DNA of 60,000 bases from Apostichopus japonicus (GCF_037975245.1 NC_092566.1:18077001-18137000); one strand, 5' to 3'; positions 47,601-56,795 are shown, counted from the stretch's first letter. Translations and numbers: made by a program. Notes: generated from the letters alone by a model not told the origin.

Positions 47601-48107
47601 TCAAAATCTGGCCTGAATTATTCCTTAAAAAGGTGTTGGTATTAACTCAAATCAATGTAAACTATTTCCAAAAATTAATAAAAACATTCAAAATAAGGAA
47701 AAATTAGGTTTAACAGGTTTAATTTAATTTTTTCAATGGTCTGATGGTTTGCGTATATACCTCACCTAAGATTTGCTGCTTGTTTCATTCTTCTACTTCT
47801 TATTAATGATTTTCTTTTGTGTAATGAAAAAATCCGGTTCCGCCGCCGGATTTTATCCAGCCGGATTTCATGTACAGTACTATCCGGCAAAATCTGGTTC
47901 CGGCCGGATCCCAAAATTTGGATCCGGTGCATCCCTAATTATTAAGAGCCCGACATATAACTGATGATTCTAACGAATTATAAAAGTAACATGTGGATAA
48001 ATTGTACACTTACCTTCCATGCTGTCTTTTTGTGATGTTGGCAAACTGGACGATTCCACAGAAGTTGCTGCCGGACTACATTTTGGCGATACATTTGTTA
48101 ATGACAT
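26549..48107 (-). CDS. TNIP-like: Death-domain / ABIN-homology / UBAN / zinc-finger ubiquitin-binding adaptor (14 coding exons)
   Basis: Exons in transcript order: 48107-48014, 47296-47009, 45994-45780, 45246-45094, 42271-42189, 39367-39247, 38975-38859, 37066-36869, 36111-35995, 33337-33233, 30010-29885, 29000-28914, 27433-27291, 26618-26549. All have GT-AG borders, phases agree, and they total 1917 nt (638 aa plus stop). The ATG at 48107 follows an in-frame TAA. Domains: death domain (about 45-125), proline-rich linker (about 140-160), coiled coils (about 200-570), AHD1-like INHQWDQ segment (about 358-390), UBAN-like YFEKDFREE segment (about 495-530), C-x2-C-x12-H-x3-C finger (614-634). Vertebrate TNIP proteins bind linear/K63 ubiquitin and A20 to restrain NF-kB and cell death; NEMO and OPTN have UBAN plus finger. 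The role here (cytosolic ubiquitin sensing in innate immune or death signalling) is inferred. Orthology to TNIP rather than OPTN or NEMO rests mainly on the AHD1-like exon. Confidence 0.88.
26773..26950 (-). repeat. tRNA-Ser/Leu-derived SINE
   Basis: The minus strand from 26946 reads GCTGTGGCCGAGAGGATAAAGG (A-box) and reaches GGGTTCTATCC (B-box). The ends GCTGTGG and CCACAGC are fully complementary, but the bases between acceptor and D-arm and one T-stem strand are missing. A non-tRNA tail (GCTGGGCCATAG...) continues to about 26773. It is therefore a SINE or pseudogene. It sits in the last intron of the adaptor gene. Confidence 0.65.
27291..27433 (-). CDS. TNIP-like: Adaptor exon 13, linker ending in the first half of the zinc finger
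   Basis: Encodes a low-complexity Gly/Ser/Asp linker ending NSNACP and two bases of the next codon. The donor is CCTCG|GTGAGT. If the intron is retained, translation gives Arg and then stops at the TGA inside the donor, losing the finger. The acceptor (TTCACTATTGAAG|GAG) has only a modest pyrimidine tract, so this 5' border is less certain than the others. Confidence 0.7.
27733..27853. repeat. 21-bp tandem repeat (CTATGCAAAATGGTCCAAATT)
   Basis: Five to six imperfect copies of a unit with ATGCAAAATGGT in intron 12 of the adaptor gene. Isolated TGCTATGCAAAT words recur near 28487. Confidence 0.85.
28612..28750. repeat. 28-bp minisatellite, five copies, each with TGAGTCA
   Basis: Unit GTTGACTGAATGAGTCAGTC followed by CAATCATT, five times with few substitutions, in intron 12. 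Every unit keeps a consensus AP-1/bZIP site TGAGTCA. Confidence 0.95.
29885..30010 (-). CDS. TNIP-like: Adaptor exon 11, UBAN ubiquitin-binding core
   Basis: 42 codons beginning AEYFEKDFREEQREKRRLMGE. The DF-x-x-E core matches the UBAN motif of NEMO, OPTN and TNIP (DFxxExxxR), with Lys in place of the usual Arg. The previous exon supplies the preceding helix (ELDTEIALYRQQ), as in the family. Binding to linear or K63 ubiquitin is expected from family knowledge. Confidence 0.8.
31498..31755. repeat. About 75-bp tandem repeat, about 3.5 copies
   Basis: Units share CATATCAGTGGTTGTTTTCGG, a TTGCCATGGAAATAA segment and ATAAACTTGAAGTAACCTCAGG. It lies in intron 10 directly before the 70-bp array. 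Confidence 0.85.
31761..32738. repeat. 70-bp minisatellite, about 14 copies
   Basis: Unit starts TGTCTATAAATGAAGACCTG and ends CTCCCTCTCGCTGCTTTACT, repeating every 70 bp in intron 10. Copies are more than 90% alike by eye, with two sub-types (CTCTCG and CTCTCA). As 70 is not a multiple of three, no repeat protein is implied. Confidence 0.97.
33139..33222. repeat. Direct repeat next to exon 10 donor
   Basis: GTAGGGAGTGGAGCCTATAC followed by AAGGTACCAC occurs twice about 52 bp apart. The second copy ends about 10 bp from the exon 10 splice donor on the minus strand. Confidence 0.85.
36869..37066 (-). CDS. TNIP-like: Adaptor exon 8, ABIN-homology-1-like coiled coil
   Basis: 66 codons starting LVKINHQWDQEYHDMEK. 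This resembles the conserved start of the AHD1 coiled coil of TNIP1 (an INxQWDQ-type motif), the region used for A20 binding in vertebrates. It is followed by a charged heptad-like helix. A20 binding here is inferred from this similarity alone. Confidence 0.75.
37266..37326. repeat. 20-bp tandem repeat (TTGCTAGCTGTGCCATCAGG), three copies
   Basis: Three near-identical units in intron 7 of the adaptor gene. Confidence 0.85.
37512..37712. repeat. 33-bp minisatellite, about six copies
   Basis: Unit CACTCTATACATAACACACA followed by TACCTGTCAAGCA, in intron 7. The 33-bp length keeps a minus-strand frame open (MCVMYRVCLTG repeated), which I treat as an artefact of the repeat. Confidence 0.95.
39570..39878. 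repeat. 54-bp minisatellite, left part of a split array
   Basis: Unit TATACAAAACAGTGCATCAT followed by GTACTCTGAGGAAGTGTTATGG and TTGGTCCCTACC, five to six copies. The array is interrupted by a retrotransposon and resumes at 41691. Confidence 0.95.
39879..41690 (-). mobile_element. 5'-truncated non-LTR retrotransposon (RT and C-terminal region)
   Basis: On the minus strand, conceptual translation gives reverse-transcriptase motifs in order: NWRGITLLS, QAGFWKGRGCTDQI, NFVDFEKAFDSIHR, TGVRQGCVMSALLFN and the catalytic LDFADDLTLL. The C-terminal region has KWIGHVLRK and KRKRGRPKNTWRR and ends ALCARRHNGQ. The 3' end finishes in a short (TAAG)n tail at about 39879-39891, seen as CTTA repeats on the plus strand. 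The endonuclease half is absent. One in-frame TAA (40852-40854) and one extra A in a poly-A run (about 41350) break the frame, so it is inactive but not very old. The clade is likely RTE-like; this is not certain. It lies in intron 5 of the adaptor gene. Confidence 0.88.
41691..41955. repeat. 54-bp minisatellite, right part of the split array
   Basis: Five more copies of the unit seen at 39570. The first begins CAGTGCATCATGTACTCT, which also ends the left part. The target-site duplication therefore cannot be told apart from the repeat itself. Confidence 0.95.
44350..44880. repeat. About 290-bp tandem duplication in intron 4
   Basis: CACTGTAGCAGGAACAAAGT starts near 44353 and 44640 and is followed by near-identical sequence through CAGGTGTCAAAATTAATCAG and the CACAAAGTCATCAT block. 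Only scattered substitutions and poly-A/T length changes separate the copies. Confidence 0.9.
47009..47296 (-). CDS. TNIP-like: Adaptor exon 2, death domain
   Basis: 96 codons, one near-complete death-domain module. Visible features are FRWARFFRELAG (first helix with Trp), AWLELLKKVGASQNDLDDV (helix 2/3 pattern W-x-x-L-x-x-x-x-G-x-x-x-x-D-L), DLDPEIQVYKLL (the NP..Q.Y.LL-type helix 4), then DWWRIF and a final helix ITKVRNDNFSEDV. These match the death-domain pattern well. The receptor or adaptor partner cannot be told from sequence. Confidence 0.78.
47493..47937. mobile_element. hAT-like MITE (TAGGGATGCACCGGATC termini) in intron 1 of the adaptor
   Basis: TAGGGATGCACCGGATC at 47493 is matched by GATCCGGTGCATCCCTA ending at 47937, a 17-bp perfect terminal inverted repeat. 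TATTAAG flanks both sides (47486-47492 and 47940-47946), with a two-base offset on the right. The interior is rich in CCGGCCGGAT words in both orientations and can fold extensively. It is 445 bp and non-coding. Confidence 0.85.
48014..48107 (-). CDS. TNIP-like: Adaptor coding exon 1 (start)
   Basis: Encodes 31 residues, Ser/Thr-rich (SPAATSSTESSSLPTS), ending ATGGAAG before GTAAGT. An in-frame TAA lies five codons upstream of the ATG. The upstream sequence CTACTTTACAG may be the acceptor of this exon's 5' UTR part. Confidence 0.75.
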
Positions 48108-49440
48108 GGCTTGTGAGTCTTACTCGTATTTACTGTAAGCTGTAAAGTAGGATATCAGGTCGGACAGAGGTTGGGGGGATGTATTGTGTTTGAAAAGAAA
48201 AATTAGTTTAATAATAATCCTTTTAAAACCATCGTTAACTCGGGAGATAGAGAGGCTTTGCAGTGACGCATTTGTTGAAGGTTAGTGGTGTTGCCAAACT
48301 TGTACATCGATCTCTCAGTTCTATGTCTCTCTTCTATCTGGGAAAAGCAATAGCAAACATGTGCTGTATCAACAATTTGATGAAAGTGAAAAAAAATTAT
48401 ATACTTCTGCCTGCAGCTAAATAAAGCTTAGTATTTTGTATACATTGTGGATGCAGTGAAGACTTGAACAGATAATTCTGTGGAGCCACTTCTGTGGAGA
48501 AGTTATAAGGTCCTTGGGGCGGAGGGGGGGGGGGGGCGTGATGCACATACTGTACATGAAAAAAAAAAAAAAAAAACACTGAAAAGGAAAATTTCAAAAA
48601 TAAATAAATAGATAAAAACATCAGTATACTGTATCTACTGTATGCTGATAATTACATATAACATCGTTATGCTTTTATAACTCATTGGAGAGAAAGGCTA
48701 TAAATGCCAAGGCTGTCTTTGATTTCGTAAATATATTCACTCTTAACTTGCAGGCTGCTGCACTACTGTAGCTTTGTCAAGGCCAGAGTTTATTGTAACC
48801 ACATGTATGCCTCAATCCCGAGGGGATTAGTATGCCTCAATCCTGAGGGGGTTAGTATGCCTCAATCCCGAGGGGGTTAGTATGCCTCAATCCTGAGGGG
48901 GTTAGTATGCCGTTTAGTACAGTAATTGTGGAGTGTCGTTCTGAATATAAACACAGCTGCATTGCGGAGTGACTGTAATGCTACATTTGAAAATTGCCGG
49001 TTGCTTGAAATGAAACGTTACTTTGGACAAGTACGTACACATACCTGTGCTGTTTATATCGGAGGTTTAAATTATATTAAGCAGTACCTCGAAACCATGC
49101 AATGAGAGTTGTGGTCTTTCCGAATGAAATCAAAGCACTGATGTAAAGTGAGTTTCCATGTAAAGATTAAGTTTACTTTCCTTCATAAGAAAATTACATT
49201 ACTACCGCATCAAACTGTTGTCATTAAGATTTGTTGACATGTGGCCCAATTGTTCGTCTTACAGCATGTCATTTAGTGCAAAACTTGTTATGTTGCACAT
49301 GAGTTATGGCAAAAGTTTATGGACTTTTGCAGTCAGATTGTGGGTGTTTGGACAGGGGCCACTTCTTGGCCATGCAAGGCCTTAAGGCAGACACAAAACC
49401 TTGCCTTGTTCTTTGCATGCTACATTTGCAGTATACAGTA
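48108..49440. other. 5' flank of the adaptor gene
   Basis: Should contain the adaptor promoter and 5' UTR. A poly-G tract (48524-48536) and poly-A tract (48559-48576) occur. Four 25-bp copies of AGTATGCCTCAATCCCGAGG plus GGGTT lie at about 48800-48912. No gene is seen. Confidence 0.6.
48800..48912. repeat. 25-bp tandem repeat, four copies
   Basis: Unit TAGTATGCCTCAATCC(C/T)GAGG plus GGGT, alternating C and T at one position. Confidence 0.9.
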
Positions 49441-49447
49441 GTCAGTA

Positions 49448-49925
49448 TTGCGAAGTTCGGCATACTGCGAAAGTTCGGACACCCTAAGAAATACACGATT
49501 TCACCATGAAAATCTACAGGAAGAGTCAAATTTCACCAAAAAGTACGAAGCTACAGTTATTTTCTCTCCAAAATGACCCGTGTGCAAGAAATTACTTACA
49601 TATTTGTCAATAAAATGACGAAGATCGATGAAGTCTGTTATAATTACTGAAAGAGCAACTGCGCCACCAATTTTATCACCAGCGCCACACTGTGGGTTGC
49701 GTGTCCGAACTTCGCAATACTCTAGCAAAGAAATACCAGTTCCACAATCACGAAGAATCTTCTTGGAAAACAACGTGAAAACAGTTTGCAGGAAAGAAAG
49801 TTTGGCCGTGTATCGTACTATAACACAATTCTCCCACCATATGAAGTATATTTTCTGGTGATTTATACCAGAAGAGTTAGTTTTGGGTTGTTTTAAGTCT
49901 TAAGTGTCCGAACTTCGAAGTCACC
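49448..49925. mobile_element. Possible MITE-like inverted-repeat element
   Basis: CGAAGTTCGG and AAAGTTCGGACAC near the left (49452-49490) recur inverted as GTGTCCGAACTTCG at 49698-49715 and 49907-49920. Only short inverted words are shared and no clear target duplication is seen, so the borders are approximate. Confidence 0.35.
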
Positions 49926-52900
49926 ATGCTACTAGCAAACTCGTGCAGGGGAAATTCACGTAATTACCCAGATCAAGTCTCTTATCTTCCTGGTTGAATT
50001 GTTCCATTAATTTATTATCCAAAGGTAGTTTCCACCCCTAATATAATCTGGGCAATCTGATACAGTAACTAGGAAAAGTTTGGTCTTATAAAGGTACAGG
50101 TGAATACTTTATCCAGTATCACATTGCAAGAATGTTATATAAAATGGTCAAGATGCTAAATAAGTCTAAAGAAGTAGCAGTTTTCTACACTTAAGTAGCC
50201 AATCATCAATGAGAAAACATTTCTGAGCCTTCGAAAATGCTACACGAAATGTGAACACTAAGTCATTCCCTGAGGTAGCAATGCTTCCAATTCAGTTTTT
50301 CAATATGGTAACTATAACTACTAGTGGTACAGTACTGCACTAACACTCGCAGCAGAATATTGTGAATTCGATGGCTATACGTGGTGTCATGCAACAATTA
50401 GCCACATGGCCTATATGATTTTCAGAATTCACATTGTTACTGATAATAATCATAATATACACTCCTACAAACATTTTGTACTAAAGCATAACCTAACGCT
50501 AGGCCTTTTTTAAAATATTGAATCCATTTACACAACTGCGACAGTGCGAGTGATACTTGCTGTAATATGCTATCTACATCATAGTACATGGTTACAATGG
50601 GTAGCCTAAACTATACTCGTTCTGATGCAGTAATCAGTGATTAAATAAACTCATAATACTTCATTTTGGACGGTATTTTTCACTTACTGGCGAAAATTAG
50701 GACAATATATGTTCATGGCTCACATTAACTCTATCCGAGTATTAAAAAATGCACGCAGGATTCTTCTTATAAGATACAAATATATTCCGTGCTTCCACTG
50801 ACTTTCAACGACAATCGACAAATGGGTTCATAATTTGTGGGCGTGCAGCTGCGCAGATCGTGACCGAAACATATTATTCAAATACTCTTTGTGTGTGCGT
50901 AGTGGGTAAACAATGTCAACGGCCTCTTGCGAAATAGGGAATTTCTATATTGCGCAATAAGGTAATTCACGGATACGTGGAATGACGGTATACATATAAA
51001 TACTATTTCACAATCTACTTCAAAGTTGTGAAATATTGAAGTGATGTAAAGAAAGGTATTTCAACAAAATGATAAATTCCTTGAGGAATACAACAATTTT
51101 CTGCAAGATGACAAATGATATTTATCTGATGTCATCAATTCAACAAATTTCGCAGCACAATGTGAAACTGATCCACTAAATATATTTCATCAATTCAACA
51201 GTTTGCAACAAAACGATGAATTACGCTCAGAAAGTCATCATTTCAATGATAATATGACCACCAAAATTAATCTTGTATAATTCAACATTTTTTAAAGGTT
51301 TAATTAAAGTAGAATTAAATAGTTTGACAAGTAGTAACGTTTCCATACTCTGTAAAACATTAGTTACATCCTATAGCTGCGCAGTGGGGGTAAGTGGGTG
51401 GGGTGGGGTGCATGGTTTTCAGGAGGGAAATGCATATGGATGTCCCAGGCTTGTATCATAAACCTGAAAGAAATTAAAACCTACAGAACATAACCATATT
51501 AAATCTAAAAGAAAAGGACAAAACAAGAAATTAAAATGTCCGGCGTGTCCGTCCTGCTACTTTTGACCACAGAACTTCTGATACGCAGGCCTATACTGAC
51601 TTAATTCTGATCGACGAACAATATAAAAGCAACCCACTCCTCCCCCTTCCCCACTTAGTTACCTCCCCCCCCCCCCCACCCGATAATGATATGACAACTG
51701 TATTCTGCAGTTATTTGTCAGTGTCTGAGTTTCATTGCATTTTATATTATCATTATTCATTTTCAAGTTCGAATATTGTTCCGTTTGCGGTAACGGTCTT
51801 TACACTCCACATGATAAATCATTTTTAAACCAAAACAATAATATAACAGAAAGGCAACGTAACCGTTGGATTGCCGGGAAAAATGCTGTATTGTTATGGA
51901 TTGACATACATAATATGGTTGCTGGTAACGTCATGATGCAGAGTATTGTGTAGCCAATAACCTGAAAACATGGATGTGGTAGGCCTATATGAGAAGGCTG
52001 AAACTAGTCAAACGAAATAAAGTGAAGAAGAAACAGTTTATTCCGACCAATTATTCGTTAACTTTCAAGTTCTATACAAGTTCAAGTTAGCCGCATAAAA
52101 TAGGGAGATGGTCTAAACACTTTTGGAGGTCTTTGTCCCCCACCCCCTCCTCTTCGGAATAAAATCATGGCGAACAGGCCCTCCCCAACTACCCTCCCTA
52201 CTGGCAAACAGAAAATTAAAAATGTCCTTGTGCAAAATACATTAACATTTACAACATGAGTATATACCACACAACCAATAGGCATTCCAACAGTCTACAA
52301 CTTCGTGTCAAAAGGTTAAAAATACAGCTCCATTTGCATCTAAGCACCCTCCAATTTTCCCCGAGATTTCCACCCTTAGACACCTCCCCGGACCAACTTA
52401 ACATCATAGCTCCCCCCCCCCATACCCCCAACCCCATGTCTCCTCCCATACAACACCTTGCTGCACGTATAGAATTCAACCAAAATTTACAGCCAAAATA
52501 TGCCTTAGAATTCACCATTTTCAAGTCTAGACTTTATGCTTAATCCTTGATCCGTTCGCGTCTCTGCTCCGGATTCCACGGCAACACACCAAGCACACCA
52601 AACGACACCAAACATGCACCACCATCAGGGAGTCGCACCAATCAAGATGAACACACTTAAAATATCACTTCGATGAACTACCTATACATGTAGCCTATAC
52701 GGACAACCAACTCCCCCCCCCCCCCAACCATCTTAGGAAAGACGGGCATACATTAAAAAGTCAAATAATCAACTTGCGGCCTCGTGCGCTACCTTCCCCC
52801 CCCCCCCCTCCCGGTGAAGTCCCCTGTATCACCCTTATAAGGTGTATAAGTAAGTTAAGGCAATGCTTACCATATACACATGTAAAAGTATACAAAATCC

Positions 52901-53268
52901 GATGATCCGCCAGTTCGTGTATATACTGTAGTCTGCTGTTATCAATAGTTCTATACTATACGAGAAATGAAACACGAAACACATACCATACATACACACA
53001 TATAAACCTTGTTTGTTATTTATCAATAAACTTTAATGCTACAATAGGCCTATAGAGTATGTTGTTAACAAGTTTACATATATGTTGTTAAAACACCATC
53101 ATTGCGTCAGTTGCTTTTTGTATAATAACTAGGATGTGCAAGTATAGTCCCGCAGTATCCGTTATTACATTGTCGAGATGTAATACCCCCTCCCGCTTTC
53201 ACTTTAATCAGGGGTATGTGTAAAACATTCCCCCGTGTTGTGACAGGGATAGATACTAAACTGTAACA
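49926..53268. other. Intergenic, no gene seen
   Basis: Unique AT-rich DNA with poly-C tracts (51666-51677, 52411-52420, 52711-52724, 52797-52808). No conserved coding segment is recognised. Confidence 0.5.
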
Positions 53269-53274
53269 GCCGCA

Positions 53275-53719
53275 TATGGCAAGCCATATGGGACAAACAC
53301 CGCATAATATATCAGCGTATTAATTCGAATATATACGCGTATTAATTCAAATATACATGTGTTGTACATGTATAAAGTTTGGCTTTTGGAAGCGATCTCG
53401 CGAGCCCGCCAAAACATTTATCGTTGGTATATGTACACAGCAAGAGCGGAAATGTTTTTTCGTGTATATTCTAATTAATCCGTGCATATATTGGATTTAA
53501 TCCCCATATGTATTTTATTTAATACGTGTATATATTCGAATTGATACGTGTATATATTCGAATTAATACGTGTATATATTAGAATTATTACGCGGATATA
53601 TTTAAGCCATATGATTGGCTAAATAATATATACGCGTATATATTCCAATTAATACGCGTATAAATTCCAATTAATACGCGGATATATTATGCAGTGTTTG
53701 TCCCACATGGCTTGCCATA
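53275..53719. mobile_element. MITE with about 38-bp inverted ends and 6-bp target duplication
   Basis: The left end TATGGCAAGCCATATGGGAC (53275) continues CAAACACCGCATAATATATC and is mirrored at the right end up to GGCTTGCCATA (53719) with a few mismatches. GCCGCA flanks both ends (53269-53274 and 53720-53725). The interior is filled with about 21-bp units such as AATACGTGTATATATTCGAA, nearly palindromic and repeated in both orientations. It is 445 bp with no coding capacity. Confidence 0.88.
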
Positions 53720-53725
53720 GCCGCA

Positions 53726-54696
53726 GTTGGTCCTTATTCGACCGTTTACGATCTCTCGACTGCGATATGCTTGAGAGAACAGCATTGTCATATGGAACGC
53801 GAAAAGGGAACACTTATTTGTTGTCTAAACTAAGTTTGTTGTTTTCTAAACTACAGTTTGTTGCTGCTGCTTAAACATTATGTTGCTCGAACTCACGTTG
53901 ATGTCTCAACTTGCCATCGGCGCTGTTCAACAATTGCTCAACCACTTATGTAAAAATAGGCGTTTCGCACGAAATTCAACAAACATCACCAGCGCAAGAG
54001 AATGCATTATACATAGGCTGCTACCACTTCTACTACTAGGCCTACTATACTGTTACACCTATAGAGCCATATTGATACTCTTACTACTGCTACTACTAGA
54101 ATCAAACATGTCTCTTTATTTTACATCGTTCCAAGTTGATAATTTTGCAATATTTTAAACGGACTGAAAAATAAACATTCTTTTATGATTATGATAAGGA
54201 TGAGTGGAGAGGGGTTCTTATCATAAAGTTGGTATCGAAGAATGTTTTAGGAAATTGCTAAGGGAAAGTGTTTCAAAGCGGCTTTTACATGGGTGGATAC
54301 GTTGTTAACCGTGACTAGTGGTAGTTTTGTCAAACCATGGAGCTATCTGTTTATAGCTCCATGGTCAAACTGACTGACTGCTCAGCAAATTTAAGAGTAA
54401 AACAACGTATCGAGCCATTCTGTGCGTTTAGTGCGTTGTGACACACTATAGGCATATAGGCCTTTAACGTACATGAATAAGTTAAGTTTTTATGAAACAT
54501 CACTTAAGATACCAAACAACCCGGTACACCTCTCAACCAGAGAACCCTCTACACCGAGACTGTAACCGTGTGATAATGACTGTATTCCGTCAAGTGAACA
54601 TCACGTGAATCCCTCGGAAAGGATGTATAGGTACTATATACACACATGATCAGGTTAAAGGCTTGTGAGTGATCTACCCTCTAATATATGCGACTC
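53726..54696. other. Intergenic, no gene seen
   Basis: Contains an imperfect hairpin near 54335-54365 (CCATGGAGCTA and TAGCTCCATGG). No coding feature is supported. Confidence 0.5.
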
Positions 54697-54698
54697 TA

Positions 54699-54740
54699 AA
54701 ACAGATATTGCACAAGATCTTAGCCAAAAGGCCAAAGAGT
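54699..54740 (-). pseudogene. U2 snRNA 5'-end fragment
   Basis: The minus strand reads CTCTTTGGCCTTTTGGCTAAGATC, then TTGTGCAATATCTGTTTT. This matches the conserved 5' end of U2 snRNA (CTTTTGGCTAAGATCAAGTGTAGTATCTGTT). The branch-point recognition word GTAGTA is changed to GCAATA and similarity stops after about 42 nt. It is a remnant, not a working gene. Confidence 0.7.
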
Positions 54741-54924
54741 ACAACATTTAATGTACCTGCCAATGTTACTACGAGGTTTTGTTATATAGTTGTAACAGCT
54801 GTTGACTTATAAATAAGTGTAGTCCATGCATGGTTCAACTATAGCAGCCCTTTACCCTATACAGATACACGGCTTTGAACAGCATTAGTGTTTTAGTATA
54901 CCCCAATGTGTAATAGTTCAAATG

Positions 54925-55240
54925 CAAAAGAATTCACCCTTGTACCTTTTCAGCTGAATAATACCATATGGGCGGGGCCCTTTTGGGCTACTGTCTGGGG
55001 CCCCATGCAGTCAGATATTGCTGTCATTGCCACCATGATGCAAGGTACCCTCCTGGGTATAAGACCCAGCAACTTTTGTGCTTGTACCTCTTCAGCTAAA
55101 TAAAAGCATATTTTGCCCCTATTGTGACCCCCTCACCTACCATGCAGGGTGTGCCCCGGCAGCAACACATTTTATTGAAGCTTGGTCACCTACCAACACA
55201 ATCAGGCCACCAAACCTTTTGTACCTCTTCAGCTGAATAA
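54925..55240. repeat. About 140-bp tandem repeat, three diverged copies
   Basis: TTGTACCT(T/C)TTCAGCT(G/A)AATAA recurs at about 54940, 55081 and 55218. Sequence between the copies is only loosely similar. Confidence 0.6.
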
Positions 55241-56540
55241 ACCTTCTGGGCTCCTGGACTATTTTGTTGTCATTGTTTCATGTAACAGCTATAGAGTTAC
55301 CTCCCTCGTCTCATTATGCCTGTGGTCATACCACAGTACAATGGTAGGAACACTGAATTGTATGAAGGGTGAACGGTGTCATTGGACTGTTGTGTGGTTA
55401 CTTCGTAAATCGCCTTAACTAAATAGGAAAGTAAAGGTTAATTGGCTCTGTATTTGTTGTAATCTGTTAGAAAGTTGAAGGAGAACGAAAACAAACATAG
55501 GCCAACATAGTTTGTAAAGATATAACTTCTCAACTGTAACCGTTCCAAACATGCCAACTGTTGTGTCCGCTATGTATCTCGAACTGCCAGATAGAGGAAA
55601 GAAAAGAAAAAACCAACTGACAACTATATATCGAAATTGACGTTTACATTAGTGTGGTCAGAAGAGTCGTTGAAAGGGCAGGAGGGTCATGCATGAAAAG
55701 ATGTCAGTCTATAGGGAAGGGTAGTAGAAGGGTATTTCTAAATAATTGAAACCGTATATGTAAATATATTGATAGACCCGTACCTGTTTTGAATATGACA
55801 ATAACATTTGTGCATATTAACAAAATGGAATTGAAAAACACAGACAATGCAGTGTGGATGATGTATACTATATTAAACTATTCTTGTAATAGTTTTTCTT
55901 TACGAAAAATATGATAAATTCTTGAAGTTGTTAGAACGTTCGCAAATTGTCGGTAAAGATTGGCTAAAAGAAAATTGCCGCATTGCAATATTTTAATTTG
56001 GTGTTTTTAAAAAAAATTCAAACAGTGCTTATATACTGCCATGGATTGGTAATGCAATATATAACATTTGAACACCTTTTTTGTCATTATGTTAGCCCTA
56101 GACTATCGTCCAATTTCCAATACAGATGATTGCAACCATCATTCACTTAGAAGGGATTTCCCCGGTGGTGCAACTATATATTATTTCAGAATTGACCTCA
56201 ACCTATCTATATAAGTTGCAAACCTGTTACCACTGTTTAAACAGTCAGTGTAAGTCATCACAATGTAAATTGCTTGAGTATACAATCGTTAACATCGTTA
56301 ATGGCCAGTATGAACTCCGTCTTTATTAGGAACAAACAACACCTATCGGTAATCGATTGATCAATAAGCTATTCCGTGTATAGACGTCTGATATCGCAAT
56401 ACTTTTTGAAGGTCACTTGGGAAGCAAATAATCGATAAGTTGAATATGACGACGTTGCTTGGATCTTGTCATCTTGTCAAATTCAGAATGGCTCAATTTA
56501 ATGGAGAAAAAAAAAAAGAAAGTGATATCGGAATGACAAG
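55241..56540. other. Intergenic, no gene seen
   Basis: Unique AT-rich DNA without recognised features. Confidence 0.5.
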
Positions 56541-56552
56541 TACACCGAACGT

Positions 56553-56795
56553 ATTTAGTGTTTTAGACCACTGGTAACACTCCCGTCGTGTTATTGATTG
56601 TTGCGTATGTTAGCAACATGTACATCGCTCATGCAGTTATCTGTTGGGTACAGCGCACAAGCCTATACGAAAGTAGATAGTGTTTTTAGACCAATAGTAA
56701 CACTTCTGTCGTGTTATTGATTGTTGCGTATGTTAGCAACATGTACATCGCTCATGCAGTTATCTGCTGCGCACCGCACACAGGCCTACGTAGCA
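56553..56795. repeat. About 125-bp tandem duplication
   Basis: Two copies from AGTGTTTTAGACCA through CACA(A/G)GCCTA, sharing an uninterrupted GTCGTGTTATTGATTGTTGC to CAGTTATCTG block of about 75 bp. Confidence 0.92.
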
